Assembly: GCA_017745115.1 (NCBI GenBank)
Contig: JAGIAA010000023.1
Location: 1 to 41,975, forward strand
DNA length: 41,975 bases
Direction: 5' to 3'
Source: Sphingobium sp.
GTDB taxonomy: Bacteria; Pseudomonadota; Alphaproteobacteria; Sphingomonadales; Sphingomonadaceae
Position numbers and translations under genes: made by a program. The notes under the pieces were generated by a model, which saw nothing but the letters and a program-made list of their open reading frames with translations, searched no databases and had not been told where the DNA came from. Shown piece by piece: positions 9,069 through 17,885 of the stretch; position 1 is the stretch's first letter, and each line of letters opens with the position of its first letter.

Positions 9069-11740
9069 GTTCCCAACCGCCTCCAGACGTGCGACCTAAT
9101 CCAGAGGCCCTCTTGCGCCAAGCCGCGCAAGAGGGTCGCGGCCGTCTCAAAGTTTTCCTCGGCGCTGCCCCGGGCGTCGGCAAGACCTATGAGATGCTGA
9201 CCGAGGCGCTCGCACGGAAACAGGACGGCACCGACATTGTGGTCGGCGTCGTCGAGACCCATGGCCGCGCGGAGACGGAAGCACTGATCCACGGCCTCGA
9301 AATCATCCCGCGCAAGCAGAGCGACTATCAGGGACGCGCCCTGACCGAGATGGACATCGATGCCATCCTCGCCCGTCGTCCGGAGCTGGCGCTGGTCGAT
9401 GAACTTGCCCACACCAATGCGGCCGGTAGCCGCCACGACAAGCGCTATCAGGATGTCGAGGAGCTGCTCGCCGCGGGCATCGACGTGTATTCGACCGTCA
9501 ACGTCCAGCACCTCGAAAGCCTCAACGATGTGGTCGCCTCCTTCACGAAGGTGCGCGTGCGGGAGACGCTGCCGGACCGGGTCATCGAAAATGCCGACAT
9601 CGAGGTCATCGACATTCCGCCCGACGAGCTGATCGAGCGGCTGAAGCAGGGCAAGGTCTATGTGCCCGAGGAAGCGACGCGGGCGCTCGGCAACTTCTTC
9701 TCCAAGTCGAACCTGACCGCCTTGCGCGAGCTTGCACTCCGCCGCGCCGCGCAGGCAGTCGACGCGGAAATGCTCGACTATCTGCGCGCTCATGCGCTGG
9801 CGGGGACATGGGCGGCCGGAGAGCGCATTGTGGTGGCGGTTAGTGAACAAGCCGGTGCGACAGAGCTTGTTCGCGCGGCCAAGCGCCTAGCCGACGCCCT
9901 TCGCGCGCCGTGGACGGCCATTCATATAGAAACCCCGCGCTCCAGCCATTTCTCGGATGCGGACAATGCCCGTCTTGCGGCGACGCTGCACCTTGCCGGC
10001 CAACTCGGTGGCCAGGTTGCGACTGTGCCTGCAGAGACGGTTGTCGAAGGTCTCCTCCACTTCGCGGCCGAGGCTCGCGCAACGCAGCTTATCGTCGGCA
10101 AATCCTCACGCTCGCGCTGGTTCGAGTTGCTTCATGGGTCGGTGGTGGACCGGCTCGTGCGCGAGACGCCGGGCATCACGGTGCATGTTCTTCCCATGGA
10201 GCCGGGACAAGGGCCGTCTCCATCGAAGGTGCAGCCGGCGCCAGGGCGCTGGGGCAAGCTCACCGACTATCTGGTTGCGTTCAGCATCGTCGCCCTGGTC
10301 ACACTGCTCGGCGAACTCATTTTCGCCACAGAGAGCGTCACCAATGTCGGCCTGCTTTTCCTGCTCCCGGTCATGGTGGCGGCGTCGCGCTACGGTCTGC
10401 GCGTCGGCATCGTCACCGGCCTTGTCGCAAGCCTGACCTACAATTTCTTCTTCATCCCGCCGACACACACCTTCACCATTCAGGACCCGCAAAACATCAT
10501 CACGGTCCTGGTCCTGCTCGGCGTCGCCGTGGTGAGCAGCCAGCTCGCCGCGCGTGTCCGCGATCACGCGCTGCTCGCCCAGCGCAGCGCCGCTCAGAAC
10601 AGCTCGCTCGCGGGCTTCGCTCGGCAACTCACCGCGATCAGCAAGGAGGACGAGCTGGCTCAGCTGCTCTGCGCAGAAGTAGGCCGACTTCTGGACGTTA
10701 ACGCACTGCTCCTGCTGCCCGAAAATGGTGAGCTGGTGCTGCGTGCCGCCGTGCCGCCGGACGTCCATCTCGAAACGATCGAGCAAGCTGCATCCCGGTG
10801 GGCGCTCGATCACAACATGCCTGCCGGTCGAAGTTCCGAAACGCTCACGGCATCGGAATGGCTGTTTCACCCGCTCTCGGCCGGCGGGCGCGCGATTGGC
10901 GTCTTCGGCCTGGCTCGACCCGATGCGGGCACGCCCATCCGCTCCGATCAGTTGCCGCTTCTTCTGAGTCTTCTCGATCAGGCTGCCCTTGCGCTCGAAC
11001 GCATCGCCCTCGAAGCGGAGATGACCACAGTGACGCAGCTCAAGGAGCGCGACCGGCTAAGAGCGGCTCTGCTCTCCTCCGTCAGCCACGATCTGCGGAC
11101 GCCGCTCACCACCATTCTCGGCATGCTCGGCGAGATGCAGCCGGCCGATGAGGAGCAAAAGAAGCAGTTGCGGGAAACGCGCAGCGAAGCCGAACGCCTC
11201 AGCCGGTTCGTCGGAAACCTGCTCGACATGGTCCGGATCGAGACCGGAGCCCTGCACCAGTCCATAGAACCAGTCGACCTGACCGAAGCGATCGGAGCGG
11301 CGGTGCACGATCTTCGCGGCGTGCTACGCGGACATGCGCTGAAATTGGACGTGCCGCCCGACCTGCCTTTCGTCTCGGTCGACCCTCAACTCTTTCATCA
11401 CTGCCTCATCAACCTCATCGAGAATGCCGCGAAATATGGCAGCGCCGACGCCCCGATCTGCGTGGCCGCGAAGCGCAACCGGCAGGGATTGACGCTCTCG
11501 GTTCTCGACGAAGGCCCTGGCCTTCCGCAGGGCGAAGAACGGCGCATCTTCGAGACCTTCACGCGGATCGAAGGCTCGGATCGGAAGGGCGGGACCGGCC
11601 TTGGCCTAGCCATCGTCAAGGGCTTTGCCGAGGCGATGGGGGTCGCTGCGCTGGCGGCCAATCGGGCGGATCGCGCTGGAGCGCGCTTCGATCTTATCTT
11701 TCCGGAGGAAAAGCTGGTGACGGGAGCGTCGGGCGAATGA
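9065..11740 (+). CDS. kdpD: KdpD, K+-responsive sensor histidine kinase
   Basis: An 891-residue sensor of full length. Domains in order: the KdpD N-terminal domain with Walker A GAAPGVGKT (residues 33-41) and LVDELAHTN near 110; a universal-stress-like domain to about 370; four membrane helices about 400-490; a GAF region about 515-640; a HisKA domain with SVSHDLRTPL and phospho-His near 675; and a HATPase_c domain with ENAAKYG and GTGLGLAIVKG. It phosphorylates KdpE when potassium is limiting and dephosphorylates it when potassium is plentiful. GTG start overlapping the kdpC stop. Confidence 0.96.
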   Translation: MSSQPPPDVRPNPEALLRQAAQEGRGRLKVFLGAAPGVGKTYEMLTEALARKQDGTDIVVGVVETHGRAETEALIHGLEIIPRKQSDYQGRALTEMDIDAILARRPELALVDELAHTNAAGSRHDKRYQDVEELLAAGIDVYSTVNVQHLESLNDVVASFTKVRVRETLPDRVIENADIEVIDIPPDELIERLKQGKVYVPEEATRALGNFFSKSNLTALRELALRRAAQAVDAEMLDYLRAHALAGTWAAGERIVVAVSEQAGATELVRAAKRLADALRAPWTAIHIETPRSSHFSDADNARLAATLHLAGQLGGQVATVPAETVVEGLLHFAAEARATQLIVGKSSRSRWFELLHGSVVDRLVRETPGITVHVLPMEPGQGPSPSKVQPAPGRWGKLTDYLVAFSIVALVTLLGELIFATESVTNVGLLFLLPVMVAASRYGLRVGIVTGLVASLTYNFFFIPPTHTFTIQDPQNIITVLVLLGVAVVSSQLAARVRDHALLAQRSAAQNSSLAGFARQLTAISKEDELAQLLCAEVGRLLDVNALLLLPENGELVLRAAVPPDVHLETIEQAASRWALDHNMPAGRSSETLTASEWLFHPLSAGGRAIGVFGLARPDAGTPIRSDQLPLLLSLLDQAALALERIALEAEMTTVTQLKERDRLRAALLSSVSHDLRTPLTTILGMLGEMQPADEEQKKQLRETRSEAERLSRFVGNLLDMVRIETGALHQSIEPVDLTEAIGAAVHDLRGVLRGHALKLDVPPDLPFVSVDPQLFHHCLINLIENAAKYGSADAPICVAAKRNRQGLTLSVLDEGPGLPQGEERRIFETFTRIEGSDRKGGTGLGLAIVKGFAEAMGVAALAANRADRAGARFDLIFPEEKLVTGASGE

Positions 11741-12423
11741 GTGCGGGCCCAAAATTACTTGTGGTGGACGACGAACCGGCGATTCGACGGCTGCTGGCAG
11801 CAGGACTGCTTCGCGCCGGCTACCGGATCGTGGAGGCAGGGAATGGGCGCGACGCCCTCAACGCGCTCCAGATCGACAAGCCCGACGCCGTATTACTTGA
11901 CCTCGGGCTGCCGGATCGCGACGGACTGGAGCTGGTGCCGCTCATCAAGGGATCGGGTGCGGCAGTGATCGTAGTCTCCGCACGGGACGCTACCGACCAA
12001 AAGGTCGCTGCGCTCGACCTTGGGGCCGACGATTATGTGACCAAGCCCTTCGACACGGAGGAGGTGCTGGCGCGCATTCGCACTGCTCTGCGCCATCGCC
12101 TCTCGGCGGACATCGAAACCCCCGTGGTCCGCGTCGGCGAGATTGAGATCGATCTCGCGGCGCGCCTCGTGCGCCGAGCAGGCGAAGAAGTCCATCTGAC
12201 GCCCAAGGAATTTGGCTTCCTTGCTGAGCTCGCCAAGCATCCCGGTCGTGTCGTGACGCACCTCCAGCTCCTCCGCAATGTATGGGGGCCAGGCCATGAG
12301 CAGGATGTCGAATATCTGCGCGTCGCCGCGCGCGGTGTCCGAAAGAAGCTGGAAGGCAACGCGGCCGACATGTCGTTCGTGCGCAACGAGCCGGGTGTTG
12401 GATATCGGTTGGTCAGGCAATAG
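11737..12423 (+). CDS. kdpE: KdpE, OmpR-type response regulator of kdp
   Basis: A 228-residue response regulator. The receiver domain has acidic residues D11 and D12, the phospho-acceptor D55 in LLDLGLPD and the conserved lysine in VTKPFD. A winged-helix DNA-binding domain follows from about residue 130 (LTPKEFGFLAELAKHPGRVV). It activates the kdp promoter when phosphorylated by KdpD. Its ATG overlaps the kdpD stop (ATGA). A possible target lies in front of the operon near 4135-4152, where CTTTACGCAATCTTTAT is the only AT-rich patch; this site is a guess. Confidence 0.96.
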   Translation: MSAGPKLLVVDDEPAIRRLLAAGLLRAGYRIVEAGNGRDALNALQIDKPDAVLLDLGLPDRDGLELVPLIKGSGAAVIVVSARDATDQKVAALDLGADDYVTKPFDTEEVLARIRTALRHRLSADIETPVVRVGEIEIDLAARLVRRAGEEVHLTPKEFGFLAELAKHPGRVVTHLQLLRNVWGPGHEQDVEYLRVAARGVRKKLEGNAADMSFVRNEPGVGYRLVRQ

Positions 12424-12556
12424 CGACCTTGCCGAAATTTGCCTCAAGGTAGCGGCCATTCTCGCTTTCGTTGCCGCCGTTTGTCGCCTGGATTCTGCGT
12501 CCTAAAAGTTGCCATGCATTCAGCTGGCTAACGTCCGGAACGCGCATGTCGAGCAT
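12413..12556 (-). CDS. Possible 47-residue ORF, unknown
   Basis: A short minus-strand ORF in the convergent gap between kdpE and the PLP enzyme. It starts at an ATG with AGGGGGTG six bases upstream and ends inside the last codons of kdpE on the other strand. The peptide is hydrophilic with a helix-like segment, LNAWQLLGRRIQA. No family was recognised. The direct repeat TGTCCGA-AAT-TGTCCGA (plus strand, 12569-12585) lies just upstream of its ribosome binding site. It could be a true small gene, a gene fragment or chance. Confidence 0.25.
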   Translation of the reverse strand: MLDMRVPDVSQLNAWQLLGRRIQATNGGNESENGRYLEANFGKVAIA

Positions 12557-12599
12557 AAAGACACCCCCTGTCCGAAATTGTCCGAGCTGAACCGCCCCT

Positions 12600-13883
12600 C
12601 TACATTTCCTCGAGCGCGTGCTTGAGATCCGCGATCAGGTCGGATGCATGTTCGATCCCGATGGAGAGGCGAATGGTCGACGCCATCACGCCGATTCGAG
12701 CGCGGATGTCGGCCGCCACGCCTGAATGGGTCGTGGTGGCCGGGTGGCTGGCGAGCGACTCCGTGCCGCCCAGGCTCACCGCCAGCTTGAAGATCTGGAG
12801 CCGGTTGAGAAAGCGGAAGGCCTCCTCCTGCCCGCCTACGATATCGAACGAGAAGGTCGATCCCGCCCCCGTCGATTGCGAGCGGAAGACGCGCGCTTCC
12901 GGCGACGCGGGATCGTGAAAGGGCGGATAATGCAACCGCGCTACCTTGGGATGGTCGCGCAGATATTCCGCGACGAGCCTGCCGTTGTCGTTCGCCCGCT
13001 CCATCCGCAGGCCGAGCGTCTCGAGCGACCGTCCCAGCATCCAGCAGCTGTGGGGATCGAGCTGGGTTCCGATGGCGCTGCGCAGTTGCCGGATCGGGCC
13101 GATCACCTCGCTGCGGCCGAGCGCCGCGCCGGCGACGAGATCCGAATGGCCGCCGACATATTTTGTCAGCGAATAGAGAGAAATGTCGGCGCCTTGCTCG
13201 ATGGGATGCTGGAAGACAGGGCCGAGCAGCGTGTTGTCGCAGGCGACAAGGGGGCGATGCTGCTGGCGCGCTTCGATGCGCTCGGCTGCCCTGCGTACGA
13301 GGGCAATGTCGACCAGGCTGTTCGTCGGGTTCGCCGGCGTCTCGACAAGGATCAACGCGACGCGGCCCAGCGCGCAAGCTTCGTCCGCCGCAGCGAAAAC
13401 CGCGCTTTCATCGATCCCGTCGGAGAAGCTCACCGACCGGACGTCCAGCCTGGCAAACGTCCTCGAGAGCAATGTCTCGGTGCCGCCGTAGAGCGGCTGC
13501 GAATGCAAAATGACGTCGCCCGGCTGCGCAAAGGCAAGCAAGGTTGTGGTGATCGCGGCCATGCCCGAGGCGAAGACGACGCATGCTTCCGTCCGCTCGT
13601 ACAGAGCGAGGCGGTCTTCTACGATCTCGCTGTTAGGATGATTGAACCTGGAATAGACGAGGCCAGGATTCTGCCCCTCCGGCGCCTGCTTGCGCCCCGA
13701 GACATAATCGAAAAAGTCACGCCCTTCCTCGGCTGTCGGAAAGACGAAAGTAGATGTCAGAAATACCGGTGGCTTGACCGCGCCTTCGGATAGGGCGGGA
13801 TCAAAGCCATAATTGAGCATCTGGGTATCAGGGTGGAGGACATGATTCCCAATTCTGGTCTTGCTCTGACGTGGGGCTGTCAT
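12600..13883 (-). CDS. Cys/Met metabolism PLP-dependent enzyme (cystathionine gamma-synthase / methionine gamma-lyase family)
   Basis: A 427-residue fold-type I PLP enzyme. It shows the family order: SRFNHPN near residue 75, [14 protein letters not shown] for phosphate binding, [12 protein letters not shown] with the stacking tyrosine, [17 protein letters not shown], and the PLP lysine in [15 protein letters not shown] near residue 240. The C-terminal [18 protein letters not shown] carries the substrate-carboxylate serine and arginine region. The length and the 40-residue N-terminal extension fit the 'cystathionine gamma-synthase family protein' group of alphaproteobacteria. The exact reaction (gamma-synthase, gamma-lyase or sulfhydrylase) cannot be told from sequence. 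It stands alone, convergent with kdpE. Confidence 0.9.
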   Translation of the reverse strand: MTAPRQSKTRIGNHVLHPDTQMLNYGFDPALSEGAVKPPVFLTSTFVFPTAEEGRDFFDYVSGRKQAPEGQNPGLVYSRFNHPNSEIVEDRLALYERTEACVVFASGMAAITTTLLAFAQPGDVILHSQPLYGGTETLLSRTFARLDVRSVSFSDGIDESAVFAAADEACALGRVALILVETPANPTNSLVDIALVRRAAERIEARQQHRPLVACDNTLLGPVFQHPIEQGADISLYSLTKYVGGHSDLVAGAALGRSEVIGPIRQLRSAIGTQLDPHSCWMLGRSLETLGLRMERANDNGRLVAEYLRDHPKVARLHYPPFHDPASPEARVFRSQSTGAGSTFSFDIVGGQEEAFRFLNRLQIFKLAVSLGGTESLASHPATTTHSGVAADIRARIGVMASTIRLSIGIEHASDLIADLKHALEEM

Positions 13884-14152
13884 AATGCCTCCGATAGTGG
13901 CGTAAGGATGCTGGAGCGGTCTTTATCGACGGCGCTGCAAACAGTTCCCGACACTGCCTCACATGACACGGTCGCGCTATTCCGTCGACGCGCTATCGGA
14001 ATTCATGCGCGATCGGCTGTCGTGAGCATATGTCCGCTTGAAGGAAGCCGGAGGGTGAGACGTTGCGTCGCCAATGGCGTGCGGTTGGCCTGCGCTACAC
14101 CGGCCCAACCCAAACTCCGAAATCTCGGGGCGTCAGCGCCTCGCTTCTGCCG

Positions 14153-14710
14153 TCAATTCGCCTTCCTCTCGGCCATCTTCTTCAGGATCACGGCGAACTG
14201 GGCGCGGAACGGTTCTTCATACTTTCCGAGGTCCTCGGCGCGCCCGGTAAAATAATTCGCGCCGATAAACGAGTCCGACACCGCGCGTGTGCAGGCATCG
14301 ACCGCGGTGCGGATCGGGCCCATAGCATTGTCAACGAAGCGCTCTCGCGCGGCCTTGAAGGCGGCTGGATCTGCCTGCGCCTCGTTCAGCGCCTCCATGC
14401 CGCGTTTGAGCCGGGCAGGATCTTCCGACCCCACCCTCAGCTGGTTCGCCGCCAACACCACCTCAACCCAGCGATTGAGTTCAGCCTCGGGCGCGTTGGA
14501 GGCCAGCAGATGGGCTCCGATCCTGCCGCGCATGACGGCGGCGGGGAGCAACTTCATCCGGGTAAAGCCGAAGGAGGCGCACATGTCGGTCGCCGTCGCG
14601 AGGCTGGATTGGATAACAGTCTGTGTCGCCTCCGTCCGCCAGTCCATTTCGCTCGCCCGAGCCCCCACTGCGGCGCTCAGCCAGGCTGCAACGAAAACGA
14701 CCTTACGCAT
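14153..14710 (-). CDS. Secreted protein of unknown function
   Basis: A 185-residue protein with a signal peptide (MRKVVFVAAWLSAAVGARA, cleavage near residue 19). It is otherwise helical and charged, with two cysteines and a Lys/Glu-rich C terminus. A Shine-Dalgarno GGAGAG lies seven bases upstream of the ATG. It lies downstream of the GH43 gene on the same strand but 343 bases away, so co-transcription is not clear. No family was recognised. Periplasmic location is inferred from the signal peptide. Confidence 0.75.
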   Translation of the reverse strand: MRKVVFVAAWLSAAVGARASEMDWRTEATQTVIQSSLATATDMCASFGFTRMKLLPAAVMRGRIGAHLLASNAPEAELNRWVEVVLAANQLRVGSEDPARLKRGMEALNEAQADPAAFKAARERFVDNAMGPIRTAVDACTRAVSDSFIGANYFTGRAEDLGKYEEPFRAQFAVILKKMAERKAN

Positions 14711-15053
14711 CTCACACTCTCCAATAGCTCCCGCGTTGTCGTCGGAGCATCTTTAGAAGAACCTAATGCCGACACCTGCGGCTCCCCGTTTCATTCAGGT
14801 CCGCCTTGGTAATCGGGGGATCGACGTCACGATGGCCCGAGATCTGCGAAAGCGACCGGTGCGCACCGTATGCATCCACGCCAGCGACCATCCCGTCCGC
14901 GGAAGTTGATGGCCGGCATGTCATCTTGTCCGGCCAGTCAGCTCTGGGCGGCTGCCGCCTCAATCTCGGTCATTCGCGCCGGCACTCGCCATCTCCGAAA
15001 GCTGCCGTTCGTGAGTCCGGTCGCGAGTGGGACTTCCCATCGGAGCCAGAAGA
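14711..15053. other. Intergenic stretch without a recognised gene
   Basis: A 343-base gap between GH43 and the secreted protein. Only short, interrupted frames are present and none matches a family I know. GGCCGG and CCGGCC flank a 13-base loop near 14909-14933, a weak inverted repeat without a T-tract. Confidence 0.5.
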
Positions 15054-17177
15054 TCAGGGTTCCTGCCATTGAAATACCGTGCCGTTACGTCGGTTGGCGG
15101 TGGCGCCGGGCCAGTCGGCGGCATAGGGTTCGCCCGTTTCGGTATCGATGCCAAGGTAGCGGTTGGTACGCAGCGACAGCAGCATGAACTCGCCGCGCAG
15201 CAGGTCCTGCCATTGGAAGAGGCTATTGACGCTCTCCGACGGCATCAACCGCACGTCTGCCGACAGGCCTTCGCCTACCACCGTGAGAAATCCGCGCCCA
15301 TCGTCCGCTTCCAGCGCGACACGTCCCTGGCCGCGATCGTGGACGCGGAAGCGGATGCCGCCTTTTGCAGCCTCCGGCGAGGCCGGGCTCGCGGTGTGCA
15401 GCATCCCGTGGGGATTGGCCCAGGCGAACTCGCCATTTGCCAGGTTCTTCATCGTCACCACCTTGCCGAGCGGCAGGTTGTGGCTGCGATCCGCCAGAGG
15501 CTCGTCCAGCCGAAAGGAGTCGAAATCGGCATTACCGCCGGCGCGGCCCTTCTCGTTGAAGGCGAACAACGCGTAGCGTACGCCCTGGAATGTCTTGAGC
15601 TGATAGGCGGTGCGAAGCTCGCCGCCGATGGGCCTGAACGCCTGGCCGTCGCTGCTGACGCTGAAGCGTGCGGTCTCGCGATCAAAATCGCCGGCAACGC
15701 GTAACTGGAGGACCGGGTCGACCAGCGGCTCCTCGAGCGTGCGGTCGGCAATCTGGTCGTAGAATCGGAGGCGGTAACTCGAACCGACGCGCACCACGCC
15801 CAGCGTTGCGAAGGGCACGTTCAGCAAGGCGAGGCCCGCATAGTCGCCATCCTCGAGCCCGCGGGCATCGAGCTGTACAGTGGCGATGGATTCAGGCCAG
15901 ACTGCGCGTTGGGTCAGGCTGTTTCGCGCCAGCAGGAAATGGGGGGCAGGAAGGGTTCGCAGCCGCAGATGGCCCCGCCGCGCCCCAAGCGACCACTTGC
16001 TGTCGTCTGGCACATGATTCCATTGCCATATCGGCTGGAGCTTCGGACCGGAGAAGTCGTCGCTCCGCTGCCAGGTCGGGGTTGGCTTCTGATTGGTCCC
16101 TGTCGCCGGCTTCAGCCATGTCACCGGGCTGCGTCCAAGGTTGCCCGGCAAACCGAAATAGGGCCAGCCGTCCTTCCAGGTGACCGGCGAGAGATAGGTC
16201 GTGCGCCCCATCGACTTGCGGTCCATCATCGACCAGCCCCACCAGTCGCCATTGGGCAACTGGACGATGCCCCCCTGATGAAGCGGCACGGCGCCCGCGA
16301 AATTGGGCGTCGGCGGCTGAGCGATCGCGAGCTTCGCGCCGGGGCCGGGCAGGGGCTTGCCGAGGCCGTTGTCGGTCAGCCACAATCCGCGCTGCTGTCC
16401 CATGGTTTCGCGCGCGCTGATCGTCACCGTTTCATAGGGACCTTCGGGCCGGTCGGCGCGTGCCGCAGTCATGCGCCCGACCGGGGAGTAGTTGGCGCTG
16501 ATGATGTAGTAGCGGCCGTCGATCTTGTAGAAGTGATGGCCCTCCCCCATCGCGTTGCCGGCAGGGATGATCGTCCGCTCGCTACCTTCGATGAAGCCGC
16601 TCAGATCCGGCTTCATCTCGATCAGCTTCACCTCGTCATAGTCGTACACCGCATAGATGCGGCCGTCGTCGTCGAACAGCACCGAGACGTCGTGCGCCGG
16701 CCCCGGCAGGGAGCGATGTTTCCACGGCCCCGCCGGATCGGTGGCAGTGAAGATCTGCAGCCCGCGACGGTTGATGTTCGTGAAGATGTAGAAGGTGCCG
16801 TTGTGATAGCGGAGAGCCGGCGCCCAAATGCCCTGGCCATAGGTCTCCTTGCCGCCCTCCATCCGATATTCCGGACCCAAGTCGAGCCGGTCGAAGGCAT
16901 AGCCGAGCAGCCGCCAGTTCACGAGATCCCTGGAATGCAGCACCGGAAGGCCCGGCATGACGTGCATCGTCGTACCGGTCATATAATAATCGTCGCCGAC
17001 GCGGATTATGTCAGGGTCGGAAAACTCATCGGCAAACAAGGGATTGGTGAAGGTCCCGTTCCCGTTGTCGGGCGTCCAGCTCGTTTGCGGCGTCTGCGCG
17101 GCAGCGGGTGGGACGGCGTACAGAAAGGACGCGGCGAGCGGCATGAGCGTCAAGAACGCAACCTTACGGAATCTGAT
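15054..17177 (-). CDS. Secreted GH43 glycoside hydrolase (beta-xylosidase / arabinofuranosidase type) with non-standard start
   Basis: About 707 residues. A signal peptide (residues 1 to about 28, ending PPAAAQ) leads into a five-bladed GH43 domain. The general base aspartate lies in SDPDII and the acid glutamate in GEGHHFY. A GH43 C-terminal concanavalin-like domain starts at SDDFSG near residue 360. A beta-trefoil-like tail follows over the last 140 residues. The likely substrate is xylan or arabinoxylan side chains. The start is odd. AGGAGG (17188-17183) is followed five bases later by ATC, not ATG, exactly where the signal peptide should begin. The next in-frame ATG would remove the charged n-region. 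The open frame runs upstream through a hexamer array to an ATG at 17336, but that protein would carry an Asn-Ala repeat before its signal peptide. Confidence 0.85.
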   Translation of the reverse strand: MRFRKVAFLTLMPLAASFLYAVPPAAAQTPQTSWTPDNGNGTFTNPLFADEFSDPDIIRVGDDYYMTGTTMHVMPGLPVLHSRDLVNWRLLGYAFDRLDLGPEYRMEGGKETYGQGIWAPALRYHNGTFYIFTNINRRGLQIFTATDPAGPWKHRSLPGPAHDVSVLFDDDGRIYAVYDYDEVKLIEMKPDLSGFIEGSERTIIPAGNAMGEGHHFYKIDGRYYIISANYSPVGRMTAARADRPEGPYETVTISARETMGQQRGLWLTDNGLGKPLPGPGAKLAIAQPPTPNFAGAVPLHQGGIVQLPNGDWWGWSMMDRKSMGRTTYLSPVTWKDGWPYFGLPGNLGRSPVTWLKPATGTNQKPTPTWQRSDDFSGPKLQPIWQWNHVPDDSKWSLGARRGHLRLRTLPAPHFLLARNSLTQRAVWPESIATVQLDARGLEDGDYAGLALLNVPFATLGVVRVGSSYRLRFYDQIADRTLEEPLVDPVLQLRVAGDFDRETARFSVSSDGQAFRPIGGELRTAYQLKTFQGVRYALFAFNEKGRAGGNADFDSFRLDEPLADRSHNLPLGKVVTMKNLANGEFAWANPHGMLHTASPASPEAAKGGIRFRVHDRGQGRVALEADDGRGFLTVVGEGLSADVRLMPSESVNSLFQWQDLLRGEFMLLSLRTNRYLGIDTETGEPYAADWPGATANRRNGTVFQWQEP

Positions 17178-17220
17178 GTTTTCCTCCTGCAGCTCAATCT
17201 TCCCGGCGCCTGCCGCATTC

Positions 17221-17274
17221 GCGTTCGCGTTCGCGTTCGCGTTCGCGTTCGCGTTCGCGTTCGCGTTCGCGTTC
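17221..17274. repeat. Hexanucleotide tandem repeat (GCGTTC)9
   Basis: Nine perfect copies of GCGTTC, with one degenerate copy (GCATTC, 17215-17220) on the left and GCCCGA on the right. It lies 38 bases upstream of the GH43 ribosome binding site. A candidate promoter sits on its far side (TTGACT 17317-17312, ACAAAT 17293-17288, minus strand). The array would therefore be in the 5' leader. As hexamers, copy changes keep the reading frame but alter leader length. Confidence 0.95.
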
Positions 17275-17407
17275 GCCCGATCAATGAATTTGTCCGAGTA
17301 AAAAATAGGCGAGTCAATCCGAAAATCCCGGGGCAACGAAGCCGGGGTTTCCGCGGAAGGGGCCGCTTCGCCTGCCGGGATTCCTGGCCCCTTCCGAACC
17401 AGCGCGA

Positions 17408-17829
17408 TCAGAATCGGACGACGGCCTGCTTCCCGGCATAAGTGATCCGCTTGCCGGCAGGGGCCGGCCCGATGCCGCCCTGGCCCGCGCCATTCGTCAG
17501 CACCAGGTCGAGCTCGCGGCTTGAGATCATGCAGCGTGCACCGCCGCCGGCTTTTCGAGCCCGACCAGGCTTGGCGCGGTCCAGTAATTGGGGCCGAGCG
17601 TCGCGTTCACGTGGACCGTCTCGGGACCGTAGTCACGCCGTCGAGGCGCAGCTGCAGGCCGTTCTCGAGGCGCACATAGGAGAAGCTTGTAGATGGGCCC
17701 TGTGCATTCGGGCTCAAGTGACCATTGGCGTCGAGCCCCGTCGAGTTTTACGCCAGTGCCGGCGATCCGATGGTCAGCGCAAGGGCTGCGACACAATGCT
17801 TCGGGACCGCGCTATTCAGCCTCGTTCAC
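17408..17829 (-). pseudogene. Decayed secreted carbohydrate-active gene
   Basis: Between GH43 and GH31 on the same strand lies a gene shell. AGGAGAG precedes a GTG start at 17829. A frameshift after five codons leads to a signal-peptide-like segment, KHCVAALALTIGSPALA, which is cut by TAA. Segments LENGLQLRLDGVTTV and NATLGPNYWTAPSLVGLEKP then follow in different frames. A clean C-terminal end (LVLTNGAGQGGIGPAPAGKR to VRF and stop at 17408) closes it. The length is far below any complete glycosidase, so an internal deletion plus several frameshifts are needed. The closing motif resembles ends of xylan or xyloglucan-active enzymes. The exact family is uncertain. Confidence 0.6.
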
Positions 17830-17885
17830 CTCTCCTGTCGACGGTCGGTTGCTTCGCCGTTTTTGTCACGCGGCCTTCGCGCCGT

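Noticed and set aside
17221..17274. CRISPR array
   Set aside because: The units are six bases with no spacers, so it is a simple tandem repeat.
15909..17441. 510-codon plus-strand frame across GH43
   Set aside because: Antisense shadow. It includes an Arg-Val run from the hexamer array and no recognisable domain.
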